NCBI GenBank assembly: GCA_918026815.1
Contig: CAKJVC010000075.1
Span: 248,001-312,000, forward strand
Direction of reading: 5' to 3'
DNA length: 64,000 nt
Source: Chalara sp. BL73
Taxonomy: Eukaryota; Ascomycota; Leotiomycetes; Helotiales
Part shown: piece after piece, positions 47,583-59,356 of the stretch
How the letters are laid out: each line of letters begins with the position of its first letter
Numbering within the stretch: the stretch's first letter is position 1
Program-made: the position numbers and the translations under genes
The notes under the pieces: model-generated
What the model saw: only the letters and a program-made list of their open reading frames with translations
Told to the model about the DNA's origin: nothing
The model's database searches: none

Positions 47583-48559
47583 TTTCCCTCAAGTGCAAAT
47601 ACATTATGACTAAGGAAACAGGTAAATAAGAAAGGGTTATCGGTACTTCTTAACATATGTTCCCGGCTGGGACGCAGTTTTACCAAATCCTCCACACACC
47701 GCGTCAACGTCGACGCATAGCGGTCGATGATGTAGTCCCGGATACACGCCATCTCCTCGACTTCCCAGGGATGGAACCTGGCGAAAAAGACATGCGCTAT
47801 GTCCATGCAGTCGAAGGGTTTGGAATCCGACCAGTTGGAAGAGTTGACGGTTTCCGCTTCCGCCTCCGGTTGGATAAACAGCGTATGGAACAACTGCACG
47901 CGGTACAACGCGCGGTAGATGCGGATGCGTTCGTGCGTTGAGAGCGGATCGTTGCGCGTGCGAGGAGGTGGCGATGGATGTTGATGTTGATCTTCATCCT
48001 CCACGACCGGACGGTGAGGGCATCTCGAGCGGCCAAAATCCCACGCGACATCCACCACGACGGCGTGGAATCGGGCCAGCGATTGCAGCGTGAGCGTGTC
48101 CAGATCTTTCCATTCCACATCATCGGGCAGCGACGGCGACGCGTCTCGTTGTGGCTTGTAGCGCACCACCAACATCTCCACGCGTTTTTTGCGAGCGGCA
48201 GCAGGAACAGGAACAAGAACAGGAACAGCAGCAGCAGCAGCATTATTACCACCATTACTATCACTTTCGTCACGCTTTACTACCCACGGAATCCGCCCGG
48301 CTTCCCACAGCCACCACGCCTCCGCGACGATGACCGGCCCCAGATTGCGCAGCAAGACGGACGAAAGAATGCTTTGGCGGTGCCGGACATACGCTGCATA
48401 ATATAGCGGCGACGCCCGCACCAGCGCCCGCAGCGTGGATAAATCCGGCGCGCACTGCAAAATGGCGACCTTCAGCTCCACGGACAAGCCGTCCAGGCGG
48501 CGGTTGGCAGTGGCATCGCCGGCGATGATCATGGTGAAACCCAAAGAGCCGGCTTGCAT
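47036..48559 (-). CDS. Fungal F-box-like protein, probable intron with TA microsatellite
   Basis: The frame has 507 codons. The N-terminus (RLDGLSVELKVAILQCAPDL, STLRALVRASPLYYAAY, then RQSILSSVLLRNLG) is the widespread fungal F-box-like opening, probably an adaptor for ubiquitin ligase although substrate and partners are unknown. The middle has a disordered PPPRTRNDPLS stretch. Two thirds along, the unbroken frame would encode HIHIYIYIYIYIL from a (TA)n tract. A 120-nt intron from 47646 to 47527 (GTACCG donor, TACTGAC branch site, ATTAG acceptor) would remove it and keep frame, giving about 467 aa. A Ser-rich run (SSSSSLSSSSS) lies near the C-terminal third. It is the first gene of the island between the two RIP blocks and shows no RIP stops. 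Confidence 0.8.
47546..47574. repeat. (TA)n microsatellite inside the F-box-like gene
   Basis: About 14 TA units, within the probable 120-nt intron. Confidence 0.9.
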
Positions 48560-48654
48560 GATGCGGCTGTTGATCGCCGTTGTCGGCTCTTGTGCTCAAA
48601 ATATCGTGAGACCCAGTAGGCAAGGATGAAAATGAGATGAAATGAATAAGATAA

Positions 48655-48702
48655 GATGGATGAGATGGATGAGATGGATGAGATGGATGAGATGGATGAG
48701 AT
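48655..48702. repeat. GATGGATGA tandem repeat upstream of the F-box-like gene
   Basis: A little over five perfect copies of a 9-bp unit, about 100 bp upstream of the start codon of the minus-strand gene, so in its promoter or 5' UTR. Confidence 0.9.
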
Positions 48703-49756
48703 GCGATGCGTAACGTGGCGGTGATGGCGGGTTTTTCCTGTTCATCAGAAAATCAATTGTGCTGGGTGAATGATGCCGAAAGAAAGAAACATATTGGCAT
48801 CGTGGTTATTGATTCTTTTTTCAGATGCATAACTTGAGATTCTATTGTTCCGGAATGGTGATTGGGATCATCATTTAAGCGCCCACGACTCTTTTGAAAG
48901 CGCTTAAACCAAAACAATCAAATTATTTTCCAACACAACAACACCGCTCACCGCTATCCATGCGCGCCTGGTTACGATTATTATTATCAAGCGGGCCGCC
49001 CAAGGAATTTTCGTGATTTGATTTTTACACGGCACTGCAATGGGGGGCCCGTTTGTTTGTTTCATTTTCATTTGCCGCCGGCCGGGTGATGATTATTTGC
49101 AGCTGATGTGTGCAGCCGCCGCCGCTGCAAGCGCGAAACCTTGTTGAAAAATCCCCGTATCGAATAATTAAAAATAATAAGAGGCGGCGGTTTGTAAAGC
49201 AACCAACTATTTCGTTTCTTTTTTTAAAAAAAAATATATATAGACACCCTTGCAGATTCCCAAGCGGCTTTGAAGCAAGTTTCATCCTCTGTTGGAAATG
49301 CTGGTTATATTTATTTCTAATATACAGAAAAAAGGTCAATTCCAACTGCCAAGAATGCAAAATGTTGGTATTTCCAAAGCTCCGATTTGCTTTTTTTTTT
49401 TTTTTTTTCTTTTTTTTCAAAATCATATAACCGCCAACGATTGATCTTTTTTGTTTCAAAAAGAATTTATGTTGATGGCTGTTTTTGTTGTTGGAAAGAT
49501 AACATGGATTCCAAAGCTTGAAGGAAAATATAAACCGGTGAAGTATCGGTTTTTCAATTTCAAAAGATATTTATTTAGTTTTTGTTTTCTTTTTTCAGCA
49601 ATTGATCTGCGATCGTTGAACATTCATTCATTATTCAATTTTTGTAAAACTAAATTCTTGTTTAACTTTTTTTATTTCTTTTTTTTTGCATTAATATTTA
49701 TATATATATATATATATATATACTGTTTACAATGGGTTCTGGCAGCGCAAACGATC
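48703..49756. other. Intergenic, AT-rich with homopolymers and (TA)n
   Basis: Contains poly-T at about 49391-49418 and a (TA)n tract at about 49697-49722. Open frames here (49025-49459 minus, 49110-49430 plus) run through the homopolymers and are not credible. The divergent promoters of the two island genes must lie here. Confidence 0.45.
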
Positions 49757-50602
49757 ATGCCTGGCAAACCCGTGTACAACGTGAGTACAACTTTATTTAT
49801 ATCACACAAAAATCAATATATTATTATTTGACTTCAACACTTTAAACGATGGCTATCAGCGTAACCCCTATTTCTGGACTACTACTATGACTACCGATTA
49901 CAACTGCTACAAAAAAGCCGATCACCGTTACGCCGAAGCTTCTACGCACTATGACCAAGTGCGTGCCGCGCGCGAGAAAGCATTCTGGCCGCTTGGGCCG
50001 TCTCGAGATTATTTGCTTCGCAAACTAACGCGAGACGATTACGAATACCTGGCTCTCAAAGCTAGCGAATGACGAACGAGGGCCACCAGGTACGTGCTTA
50101 TATATATATATATATGCATATATGTATATGTATCTTTTTCTTAAGAACAAAAAACCCGTTTTCATTTTTTTATCTTCAATTTTCTTGTTTTGTTTTATCT
50201 GTTTAATTTTATTTAAAATACTTTTTAACACTTTTTAGTCACGCCGATTTCAGACAAGACTTTCAAAATAAATATCCGGGGGCGTATTCGAGCACTTAAT
50301 CCAGAAGTAACTATAAGAAACCCATTCGAGCGGCTAGAGACTCGGCTGTGAAAGCGGCCGGATATAAAGAGGAACATATCAGATACGAGTATGAAAATTT
50401 TATTCTTTTTCTTTTTATTTTTTTATTTTTGTTATTGTCGTTATTTCAGTCTTGAAAATGGTGTTTGAAACTAACTAATTATGAAATATTCTTTTTTTTC
50501 AGTGGCCAATTTATGCATTCGGACCCGTACGATAACTATAATAAAAGCACGGGCGGATCTGCGCAGAAAGGAAAACCTAGAACGATCTGGGAGTATCGAT
50601 AA
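49757..50602 (+). pseudogene. Four-exon small gene of unknown function with two in-frame stops
   Basis: Exons 49757-49780, 49860-50089, 50239-50388 and 50503-50602 join in one frame of 168 codons with introns of 79, 149 and 114 nt. Donors are GTGAGT, GTACGT and GTATGA; acceptors CAG, TAG and CAG; intron 3 has a CTAAC branch site. The protein would begin MPGKPVYNRNPYFW, pass through YDQVRAAREKAFWPLGPSRD and YLLRKLTRDDYEYLALKASE, then HADFRQDFQNKYPGAYSS, and end DPYDNYNKSTGGSAQKGK and TIWEYR. The only defects are TGA at 50070-50072 and TAA at 50297-50299, each one C-to-T change from CGA or CAA. I do not recognise the family and there is no signal peptide. Alternatively only the first two exons are translated (about 79 aa). 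Confidence 0.6.
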
Positions 50603-50629
50603 TTTGATTTGATTTGATTCAAATAATGG

Positions 50630-50663
<34 letters not shown>

Positions 50664-51055
50664 TTGTGAAATTCAAAGTTGGTTATGAAGTTTTGTTTTT
50701 TATTGCTTTGTTGGAGAATATGTAGTTTTGTTGAAAAATTTATATTTTTTGTTATGATGTAAATTAAAAATGCTGCTTGAATATTTTGTTTTGATTAGGT
50801 TTGATAATTCAATAGTTTGGTTTGAAGCATTGTTTTTACAAGTTTTTAATTTATTATTTTCTTTTCTTTTGTAATGTAAAGAACTTTTTATTGATTTATA
50901 AAATATTCATTTTTTGCTTTGAGCAATAAAAGCATATTTTTTAATTTTATTTCGAGTGCTTACTTTATGACTTTCGAGATTATTCAAGGCCAATTAAACA
51001 ATATTACTTAGAAACAATCGAAATAAAAGCTTAAAATCTCTTTTTATTATGTATA
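50603..51055. other. AT-rich spacer
   Basis: The 3' flank of the four-exon gene, with (TA)n followed by (GT)n at about 50631-50663. No coding region. It borders the left LTR of chromovirus A. Confidence 0.5.
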
Positions 51056-51404
51056 TGTTACGCGCATCGCTAACAGGCTTATGCTTTAAGGGCCTGAGGC
51101 TCAGTAGGCTTGGACTACATAGAGAACCCCTGGGGTAAAGATCACGTGATGGATCATGGATCATGCTATGATTTACGATCCATGGATTATGCGCTAGGCC
51201 ATAATCCAAAGCCACGAAAGTTCTATATAAATAAATAGCTTTCTTTAAATAAAAGCTTCGTGCTCAACTTAAATAGTATTCTTATAGTATACTTGTTATT
51301 AGAATCTAATTTTTATATGTAATATACTTGCTTTTTTTCAAACTAATAACCTTCGGACTAAAATCTTTTATTTATATCAGTTGTAAACTAATAAAACCGT
51401 AACA
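51056..51404 (+). repeat. 5' LTR of chromovirus A
   Basis: 349 bp, TGTTACGCGCATCGC...CCGTAACA. A TATATAA box lies at 51224-51230. The outer left part is little mutated (GAACCCCTGGGG, TGGATCATGGATCATG) and the inner right part is mutated. Confidence 0.93.
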
Positions 51405-51418
51405 CTTTAAGCACTTTG
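51405..51418 (+). promoter_or_regulatory. Putative primer-binding site without tRNA signature
   Basis: CTTTAAGCACTTTG directly follows the LTR. It lacks the TGG expected of a tRNA-primed site. Its TTAAGCAC part can pair with GTGCTCAA at 51260-51267 in the LTR, about 36 bp after the TATA box, with a single mismatch. That suggests self-priming as in the Tf1/sushi group. The same arrangement is at 56610-56623 and, inverted, at 45066-45079. Confidence 0.45.
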
Positions 51419-54031
51419 TCTTAAAGTACTTATATTACATATAACAATATCGACAACTAGTTCTATACTACGTACTTCCAAAAGCTTAGCGTTATTTAAA
51501 GCTTTACTTTCAATTCTACAACTTGTTTACATACCGCAACAAGTTAAACTACTTAAAGTTTAAAAACCCAAAACTTTTAATAGTAGTCGACAATACTTTC
51601 GTTTATATGTTTCGCAATATAAAATTTACATTCGCATAAACCTGCTATTTTTCGGAAGCCAAAAACAAATAGTTCTGTAAGCAGTATTTTTTCTAACAAA
51701 AACCGCGTACGACTAGATTTTTACTTATTTAAAAAACTACTTCGCTTATTTACATAACAAAAAAAAAAATTGAAACTAACTTTATTTTCGATAGCTATAA
51801 AAAGTATGTTAACCAACTTATTTGCATGTTTAAAAACACGAATAAAAAAATAAAAGCCGAACGGGATATACAAGTTTGCAAGCAACTTACTAATATAACG
51901 AAGTACACCGGACGTTTTAAGCTGCTAGCAAAAAAAGTAAACTAGAATAACAAAGCTTTTACTGCGCTTTACTACAAAAGTTTTAAAAAGAATGTTAAAA
52001 ATAATATTGTTCAGAAAAAACGCTTAAATAACTTTACTGCTATAAAAAACAAAACTATTAAGATTAATACTAGACTATATAAAAAACGCATAAAAAAAAA
52101 ACAGTATCCGTTAGAATTCAGCAAACGACTACATTTTCAAAAACTTCGCTACTATTCACTTATAAAACTAAACACGTTTTAAAGCAAGCTTAAGCAAAAA
52201 AATAGCTTATTTAAAAAAGAAATACAGAAACAACGCGACAAAAAACTATGTTTTAAGTGTAGTTTCTCGGGCTACATAGCCAGTTTACACTGTTAAAAAC
52301 GACAACTTTGAAAAAAAAAAAAAGCAACTAAACATTACGAAAAAAGAAAAATACAACAAAACATTTAGCAAAATTCTAGCTATACTTAAAGCCAAAAAAC
52401 CAGAAGTACTAGAAAAAAAGCTAAAACGACAACAAATCTATATTTAACACAACGCTACGTGTATTAAGTACAAAATAAAATACAGTGCAGCTTAAAAAAA
52501 CAAATGCTTAAATTGTTATTTCGATAAAAATAACGAATAAAAAGAAACTAGCAAAACTATAAAAAAATTCTTATTTCAAATAAATAAAACAGCTATCGAG
52601 TCAAAATTCGACGAAAATTGAAATATAAGCAAAAAACTAAACGCACTTTTTAAAATTTTCGAATTAAAAAAACGGATTTTGCAAAAGTTACTATTACGAG
52701 TAAACTAAAATAACTTTAAAGCATTTTCCAGAAACTATAAAGTCAATAATACTTTAACAAAAAAAATTACACTTTAACGACAGTTGAAAATTATTAATAA
52801 TAAAATTTTCAAAAAAAAAGCAAAGCTAAAAAAAGCAAAAACAGCCAAAAAAGCCAAAAAACGCACTAAGTAAAAAGCAATGTTTGCATTAAGCTTTGTC
52901 GACGAGTCAAAAAAAAACAATACAGTATACTACAAATACTTACAACATAGAACTTTTTATTAAACTGTATACTATACAAACTACTGCACATATTATTACA
53001 ACGCTAAACAAGTTAAGTAGTACTCAAAACGTAAAAAAATAATATACTTCGAAAATAACAAAAAAAAACCAAAAAAAAAACTATATGCTTTCGGAAACAA
53101 AAAACAGTTATTCGTTAAAGTTAAACTAAAAACATATAACTTAACTGCTATAATAAATTTTAAAACTACAAAAAACTTTGTATTACTAAATGTAATAAAG
53201 CACTTTAGCATATTTACGCAAATTAAAACCGACTTTTATACTTTTACAATAGCAAATAGCACAAACGCATTTTACCGAAACGAACTTGTAAATATTAAAA
53301 CGACTAAATTCCGAATAAACATCGGTAACTATATAAAATAATTACAATTAAATGTTACTCGAATAAAGCGGCATAAAATCATTTTAAAAATGCTATAAAT
53401 TATAAAATATAACTTAACAATTAATTAACAAACAAAACAGCTCGTTTTTAACAAATACTAATATACAGTTAAACTTAAACTATTAACGATTAAGCTAACA
53501 AAAAGCAAAAACAAAAAAGCACAATTAAAAAAACTCGACTAAAGCTTAAAAAAAGTTTGCGCTACTTTTAAAAAAAAGCCAAATTATTTAAACAAAAAAT
53601 TATATACTAAAAAAATGCTTAAAAAGTATAAAAAATTCAAAAAACTGTTTTCGGAAAAACAAAAAACTGCAGTTTTGCCGAAGCACTAGCTTTAAAATCA
53701 TAAAATACTATTAATTAAAAAAACGAAGCTTTTTAAAAAGCTAATTTACTTATTATTCGAAAATAACTTAAAAACGCTTAAAAAGTTTATCGATTTAAAC
53801 TTAAAAAAAGAAATTATTAAAAAGTTAATATTACTAGCAAAAAACTCGGTACTGTTTATATTTAAGCACAATAGTACAAAAAAATTATATATCGACTATA
53901 AAAAGTTAAACAATATAACTATTAAAAACTGCTATACATTACTAAAAACAAACGAAATAAAAAATTGTTTACAAAAAACTAAAATATTTACACAGCTAAA
54001 CTTACAAAACGCGTATTATAGTGTGCGAATC

Positions 54032-54063
<32 letters not shown>

Positions 54064-56259
54064 TTTTAAAACTCGATACGAATATTATAAGTTTACAGTT
54101 ATACTTATAAAACTTACGAATACTTTAGCTACTTTTTAAAAACTAATTAACAATATTTTTAAACTGTTTTTAAACATTATATATATATATTATTTAAATA
54201 ACATTTTGATTTATTTCAGCCGAAAAAAAAATTATAAAAACAATGTTAAAGCAGTATTGTGCACGCTGTATAATGCTAATATAAAACTTAAATTATTAAA
54301 ATGTAAATTTAAAGTTAAAAAAGTTATATTTTTAAAATATGTAATTTTTACAAAAAAATTAAAATAAACTTAGCAAAAATTGTATTTATTTTAAAATAAA
54401 ATACTTTAACATACGTTAAAAACGTACAATTATTTGTAAAATTCGTAAACTTTTATTAAAAATTTATTAAAAAATACTCGGAATTAACTACTTTGTTAAT
54501 TCGACTTACTCGGAAAAACGTAGTTTTCGAATAAACAATAAAAGCGCAAAAAACGTTCGACAAATTAAAGCAAACTTTTATTACTGCTTTTGTACTTTTC
54601 GTTTTCGATACGAACAAAAAAATTAAAATAAAAACAAATGCATTAAATTACGCTTTAAAAACTATGCTTAACTAACTTAACGCAAAAAAAAAATAGCAAC
54701 TAACGGCATTTTATTTACGGAAATTTACATTAGCAAAATTCAACTATAAAATACACAATAAAAAACTACTCGCGATTGTTAATACTTTCCGAAAATAAAA
54801 AGTATACTTAAAAAAGTTTAAATACTAAATACAAGTACTAACAAACTATAAAAATTTTATTGTTTTTACTACTACAAAAAAGCTAAACCGACGCTAAGTC
54901 AAATAAGCGAAAAAACTCGCTTTATACAATTTCAGAATTTTATATGTTAAAAAAACAAAAAACGCTAAAACAAACGCGTTTAGTAAAAAACTCGAATATT
55001 TTTTTAACAAAACGTATATTTCGTACGCAGTGTTAAAACAAAAAAAAAATTCGCTAATATTTAACAAAAAAAAACTTTTTATAGCTACTAAAATAAAACA
55101 TCGAGTAAAAAATTTAAAGTTTATTTAAACTTATAAAAAAGATTTTATAACTATTAAAACTTTTAACAAACAAAAACAAAAATTTACTAAAAACAATTTA
55201 AGAATTTTTCGCTATTATAAAAAAATCTACGTTTTATTTACACTAAAAACAACTTTTGTAATAAAACAACACGAACTATTTATTTATAAACATTAAAAAA
55301 TCGCTAAAACAATAAACAAAATTTTTAAAAAATACTATTTTTTAAAAATAAAAAAACTAATTACTAAAATAATTACCGAATATAACACGTATATCTGAAA
55401 CAAAACTTTACGCTATACTTTTTATAAACTAATGCAATCGCCGACTACTTTAAACAAACTATAAAAATTTATTGCATAAAATTTCGTAGTAAAACTATTA
55501 TTTTTAAAACAGCCGGTTTTAAAAAAATAGTACAATTTAATATTTGTTATTATAAAAAAAACTACTAAATACTGCTATTTAAAACTATATTTAAAAAACA
55601 GCACAGCAAAAAATTTAATTTATATATTTTTTAAAGTCGTAGTTGCGAACTATAAAACTTTTACAAAAATTATATCGAACAAAAACAAGCTTTTTACATT
55701 TAAGTTTTAAATAACGTTTACTGCGTTTATAAAAGTAAAAAAAAAGCTATTAACGAGCTTTTATTCGCAAACTAATAAACAAACAAAAAAGTTTAACTAA
55801 ACAATAAAAGTATATTTTAAATATTATATAAACTACAAACAAAACAATTAAGTCGAGTTTTTGCTATTCGTATAGTTCGTATACAATAGCGCAATTAATA
55901 AAACAACGAAAGTATTACTATTTTATGTTAATTATAACTACAAGCTAAAAGCATACTATAAACCAAGCAAAAATAAAGCGCATTTTTAGTTTGCAATAAT
56001 TAACGTCGAACAATTACAAGTATTATACTTGCAGCTAACTGAAAATATAAAATTTTTTAATTAAAAATCTGCGAAATACTATAATTGTAAATATAGTAAA
56101 ACACTACACTTTAAAAAAAAAATAAAGTTTATTTTGTTAAAAAAAACATTAAAACTAAAAAACTAAGCAACAAACTAAATTACAAAAAGTTAAAACTATT
56201 TAAAATTAAACAAATTGCAAAACTAAATATATTCGAACTTTATTTTTTTAGAACTATAA

Positions 56260-56609
56260 TGTTACGCGCATCGCTAACAGGCTTGTGCCTTAGGGGCCTG
56301 AGGCTCGGTAGACTTGGTTTACACAGAGAAACCCCTGGGGTAGAATCACGTGATGGATCATGGATCATGCTATAATCCACGATCCATGGATTATAGCGTT
56401 TGCAATAATTTAACCCACGAAGGAATCTATATAAGTAAATAGTTTTTCTTTAAATAAGAACTTCGTGCTTAATTTAATATAGTATTTTAACACTATACTG
56501 TTATCGGGATTTTACTTTTATATATAATATACTTACTTTTTTTCAGACCAACAACTTTCGGACTAAGATTTTTTATTTATATTAGTTGTAAACTAATAAA
56601 ACCGTAACA
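56260..56609 (+). repeat. 5' LTR of chromovirus B
   Basis: 350 bp. Its left part is nearly unmutated (CTTAGGGGCCTGAGGCTCGG) and its right part mutated, the same polarity as the outer LTR of A, even though it is internal to the A-B array. Confidence 0.93.
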
Positions 56610-57450
56610 CTTTAAGCACTTTGTTTTAAAGTACTTGTATCACGTATACTATGTCGACAACTAGTTCAACTTTACGCACTTTTAAAAACTTAGCACTATT
56701 TAAAGTACTACTAATTTTACAGTTTGTTTATATGCTACAGCAAATTAAACTATTTAAAGTTCAAAAACTTAAAACTTTTAATAGCAGTCGACAGCACTTT
56801 CGTTTATATGTTTTACAATGCGAAATTTATATCCGCATAAACCCGCTATTTTTCGGAAGCTAAAAGCAGATAGTTCTGTAAGCAGTATTTTTTTTGACAA
56901 GAACTGTTTACGACTAGATTTTTACTTATTTGAAAAACTATTTTGCGTATTTACACGACAAAAAAGAAATTAAAACTAACTTCATTTTTAACAGTTATAA
57001 AAAATACGTCAGTTAACTCATTCGTATATTCGGAAACACGAATAAAGAAATAAAAGCGAAACGAAACATTCAAGTGTGCAAGCAACTTACTAGTATAACG
57101 AAGTACACGAAACGTTTTAAGCTGCTAGCAAAAAAAGTAAATTAAGACGATAAAGCTTTTACTGCGCTTTACTACAAAAGTCTCAAAAAGAATGTTAAAA
57201 ATAATATTGTTCGAAAAAAACGGCCAACTAACTTTATTGCTATAAAAAACAAAACAATTAAAATCGACACTAGACTGTATAAAAAACGCATAGAAAAAAA
57301 AAGACAGTATTCTTTAAAGTTCAGCAAAAAGCAACACTTTTAAAAACCCCGTTATTACTTACTTATAGAACTAGATACGTTCCAAAAAAAGCTTAAACAA
57401 AAAACAAACTTATTTAAAAAAAAAATACAGTAACGACGTAACAAAAAACT

Positions 57451-57495
57451 ATGCTTCGAATGTAGCTTTCCGGGACACATAGCTAGCTTTTACTG
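57451..57495 (+). pseudogene. Chromovirus B: gag zinc knuckle
   Basis: CFECSFPGHIASFYC: C-x2-C-x4-H-x5-C. The spacing before the last Cys is one longer than in the standard CCHC box, and copy C shows the same spacing, so it is a family trait and not RIP damage. Nucleocapsid function in genome packaging is expected. Confidence 0.75.
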
Positions 57496-58912
57496 CCAAA
57501 AGCAACTTTGGAAAAACAAAAAACAACTTAACGTAACGAGCAAAAAAAAATACAACAAAACACTTAGCAAAGTTTTGGCTGTGTTTAAAGCTAAAAAACC
57601 AGAAATGCCAGAAAAAAAACTAAAACAACAACAGATTTATACTCAACACGACGCTACGTGCATTAAATGCGGAATAGAATGCAGTGCAGCTTAAAAAAAT
57701 AAGTACTTAAATTGTTATTTCGACAAAAATAACGAATAGAAAAAAACTAGCAAAACTATAAAAAAATTCTTATTTCAAATAAATAAAGCAGCTATCGAAT
57801 CAGAATTTGACGAAAATTAAAATGTAAACTCGAAGCTAAACCGGCTTTTAAAAATTTTTGAATCAGAAAAACGGATTTTGTATAAGTCACTATTAAAAGT
57901 TAATCAAAATAACTCTAAAGCACTTTTCAGAAACTATGTGGTCAACAATACTTTAGCAAAAGAAATTATACTTTAGCGTAAGCTGGAAATTATTAATAAT
58001 GAAATTTTTAAAAAAAGAACAAAGCTGAAAAAAAAAAAAGCAAAAAAAAAAGCTAAAAAACGCAGCAAGTAAAAAGCAATGCTTGCGTTAAAATCAGTCG
58101 ACGAGTCTGAAAAAAACAACGCAGCGCATTACCGACACTTACAATATAGAACTTTTTACTGGACTGTATACTACACGAACTACTGCATATACTATTATAA
58201 CGCTAAGCAAACAAAGTAGTACTTAAAGCAAAAGCGGATAATATATTTCGAGAATAACAAAAAAAAAAAAACAAAAAAAGAACTTTGCGCTTTCGAAAAA
58301 AAAGAACAATTATCCGTTAAAGTTAAGCTAAAAACATACAACATAACAGCTATAATAAACTTCGGAGCTACAAGAAACTTCGTATTATTCGATGTAATAA
58401 AGCATTTCGGAATATTTACACAAGTTAAAACTGACTTATACACTTTTACAGTAGCAAACGGCACGAATGCATCGTACCGAAATAGACTTGTAAATATTGA
58501 AACTACGAAGCTTCGAATAAACACCGGCAATTACATAAAGTAGTTATAATTAAATGTTACTCGGATAAAGCGGCATAAAATTATTTTGGGAATGCTATAA
58601 ATTATAAAGTATAACTCAACGATTAACTAGCAAACAAAACAGCTCGTTTTTAACAAATGCTAATATGCGGTTAAGCTTAAGCTATTGACTATTAAGCTAA
58701 CCGGGAGCAAAAACAAAGAAGCACAATTAAAAAAACTCGACTAAAGCCTAAAAAAAGTTTGCGCTACTTCTAAAAAGAAGCTAGATTACTTAAACAAAAA
58801 ATTACATATTAAAAAAGTACTTAAAAAGTATAAAAAGTTCGAAAAGCTGTTTTCGGAAAAACAAAAATTTGCAGCTTTACCGGAACACAAGCTATAAAAT
58901 TATAAAATACTA

Positions 58913-59251
58913 TTGATTGAAAAAGCAGTGTTTTCTAAAAGACTAATTTACTTATTATCCGAAAATAACTTGAAAACGCTTAGAAAATTTATCGACTTAA
59001 GCTTGAAAAAAAAAATAATCAAAAAGTTAACATTACTAGCAAGAAACTCGGTGTTATTTGTACTTAAACCGAACAAAACTAAAAAGTTGTACGTTGACTA
59101 TCGGAAGTTGAACGACATAACAATCAAAGATTGCTATGCACTACTAAAAGCAGACGAGATAAAAGATCGCTTGCAAAAAGCCAAAATATTCACACAGTTA
59201 AACTTACAAAACGCGTACTATAGCGTACGAATCAAAGAAAGCGAAAAATAA
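58913..59251 (+). pseudogene. Chromovirus B: reverse transcriptase, N-terminal part
   Basis: A 112-codon open fragment: LLSENNLKTLRKFIDLSLKK, LARNSVLFVLKPNKTKKLYV, DYRKLNDITIKDCYALLKAD and AKIFTQLNLQNAYYSVRIKE. This covers the fingers region and the first catalytic-domain strands of Ty3/gypsy RT, with Asp to Asn at the LNL position. It ends at a TAA where relatives have Trp (EWKTAF). Confidence 0.88.
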
Positions 59252-59356
59252 AAAACAGCTTTCGGAACTCGGTACGGATATTATAAGTTTACAGCTATGC
59301 CGATAAAACTCACGAATGCTTCCGCTATTTTCTAAAAACTGATCAACAATATTTTT

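Larger units (their letters stand above)
51056..56259 (+). mobile_element. Chromovirus copy A, truncated at its 3' end
   Basis: The left LTR is 51056-51404. The interior, on the plus strand, follows copy B closely: gag with knuckle CFKCSFSGYIASLHC near 52250, reverse transcriptase with YIDYKKLNNITIKNCY and TKIFTQLNLQNAYYSV at about 53880-54030, connection, RNase H and integrase to about 56250. It stops in the integrase tail (FELYFFR) at the exact point where the LTR of copy B begins, so the chromodomain, antisense ORF and 3' LTR of A (about 1 kb) are missing. It is more heavily RIP-mutated than B, with a run of 28 A at 54032-54059 replacing a mixed sequence. Confidence 0.9.

Noticed and set aside
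47657..48406. Several open frames on both strands inside the F-box-like gene
   Set aside because: Shadows of a GC-rich coding exon. Only the minus-strand frame has the F-box-like opening and continuous domain structure.
49110..49459. Overlapping frames with long Lys or Phe runs
   Set aside because: They run through A/T homopolymers and have no protein-like composition outside them.
54032..54059. Run of 28 A in chromovirus A as a possible poly(A) tail of a retroposed copy
   Set aside because: It lies inside the RT coding region, and the alignment with copy B continues on both sides, so it is local mutation or slippage and not a retroposition junction.
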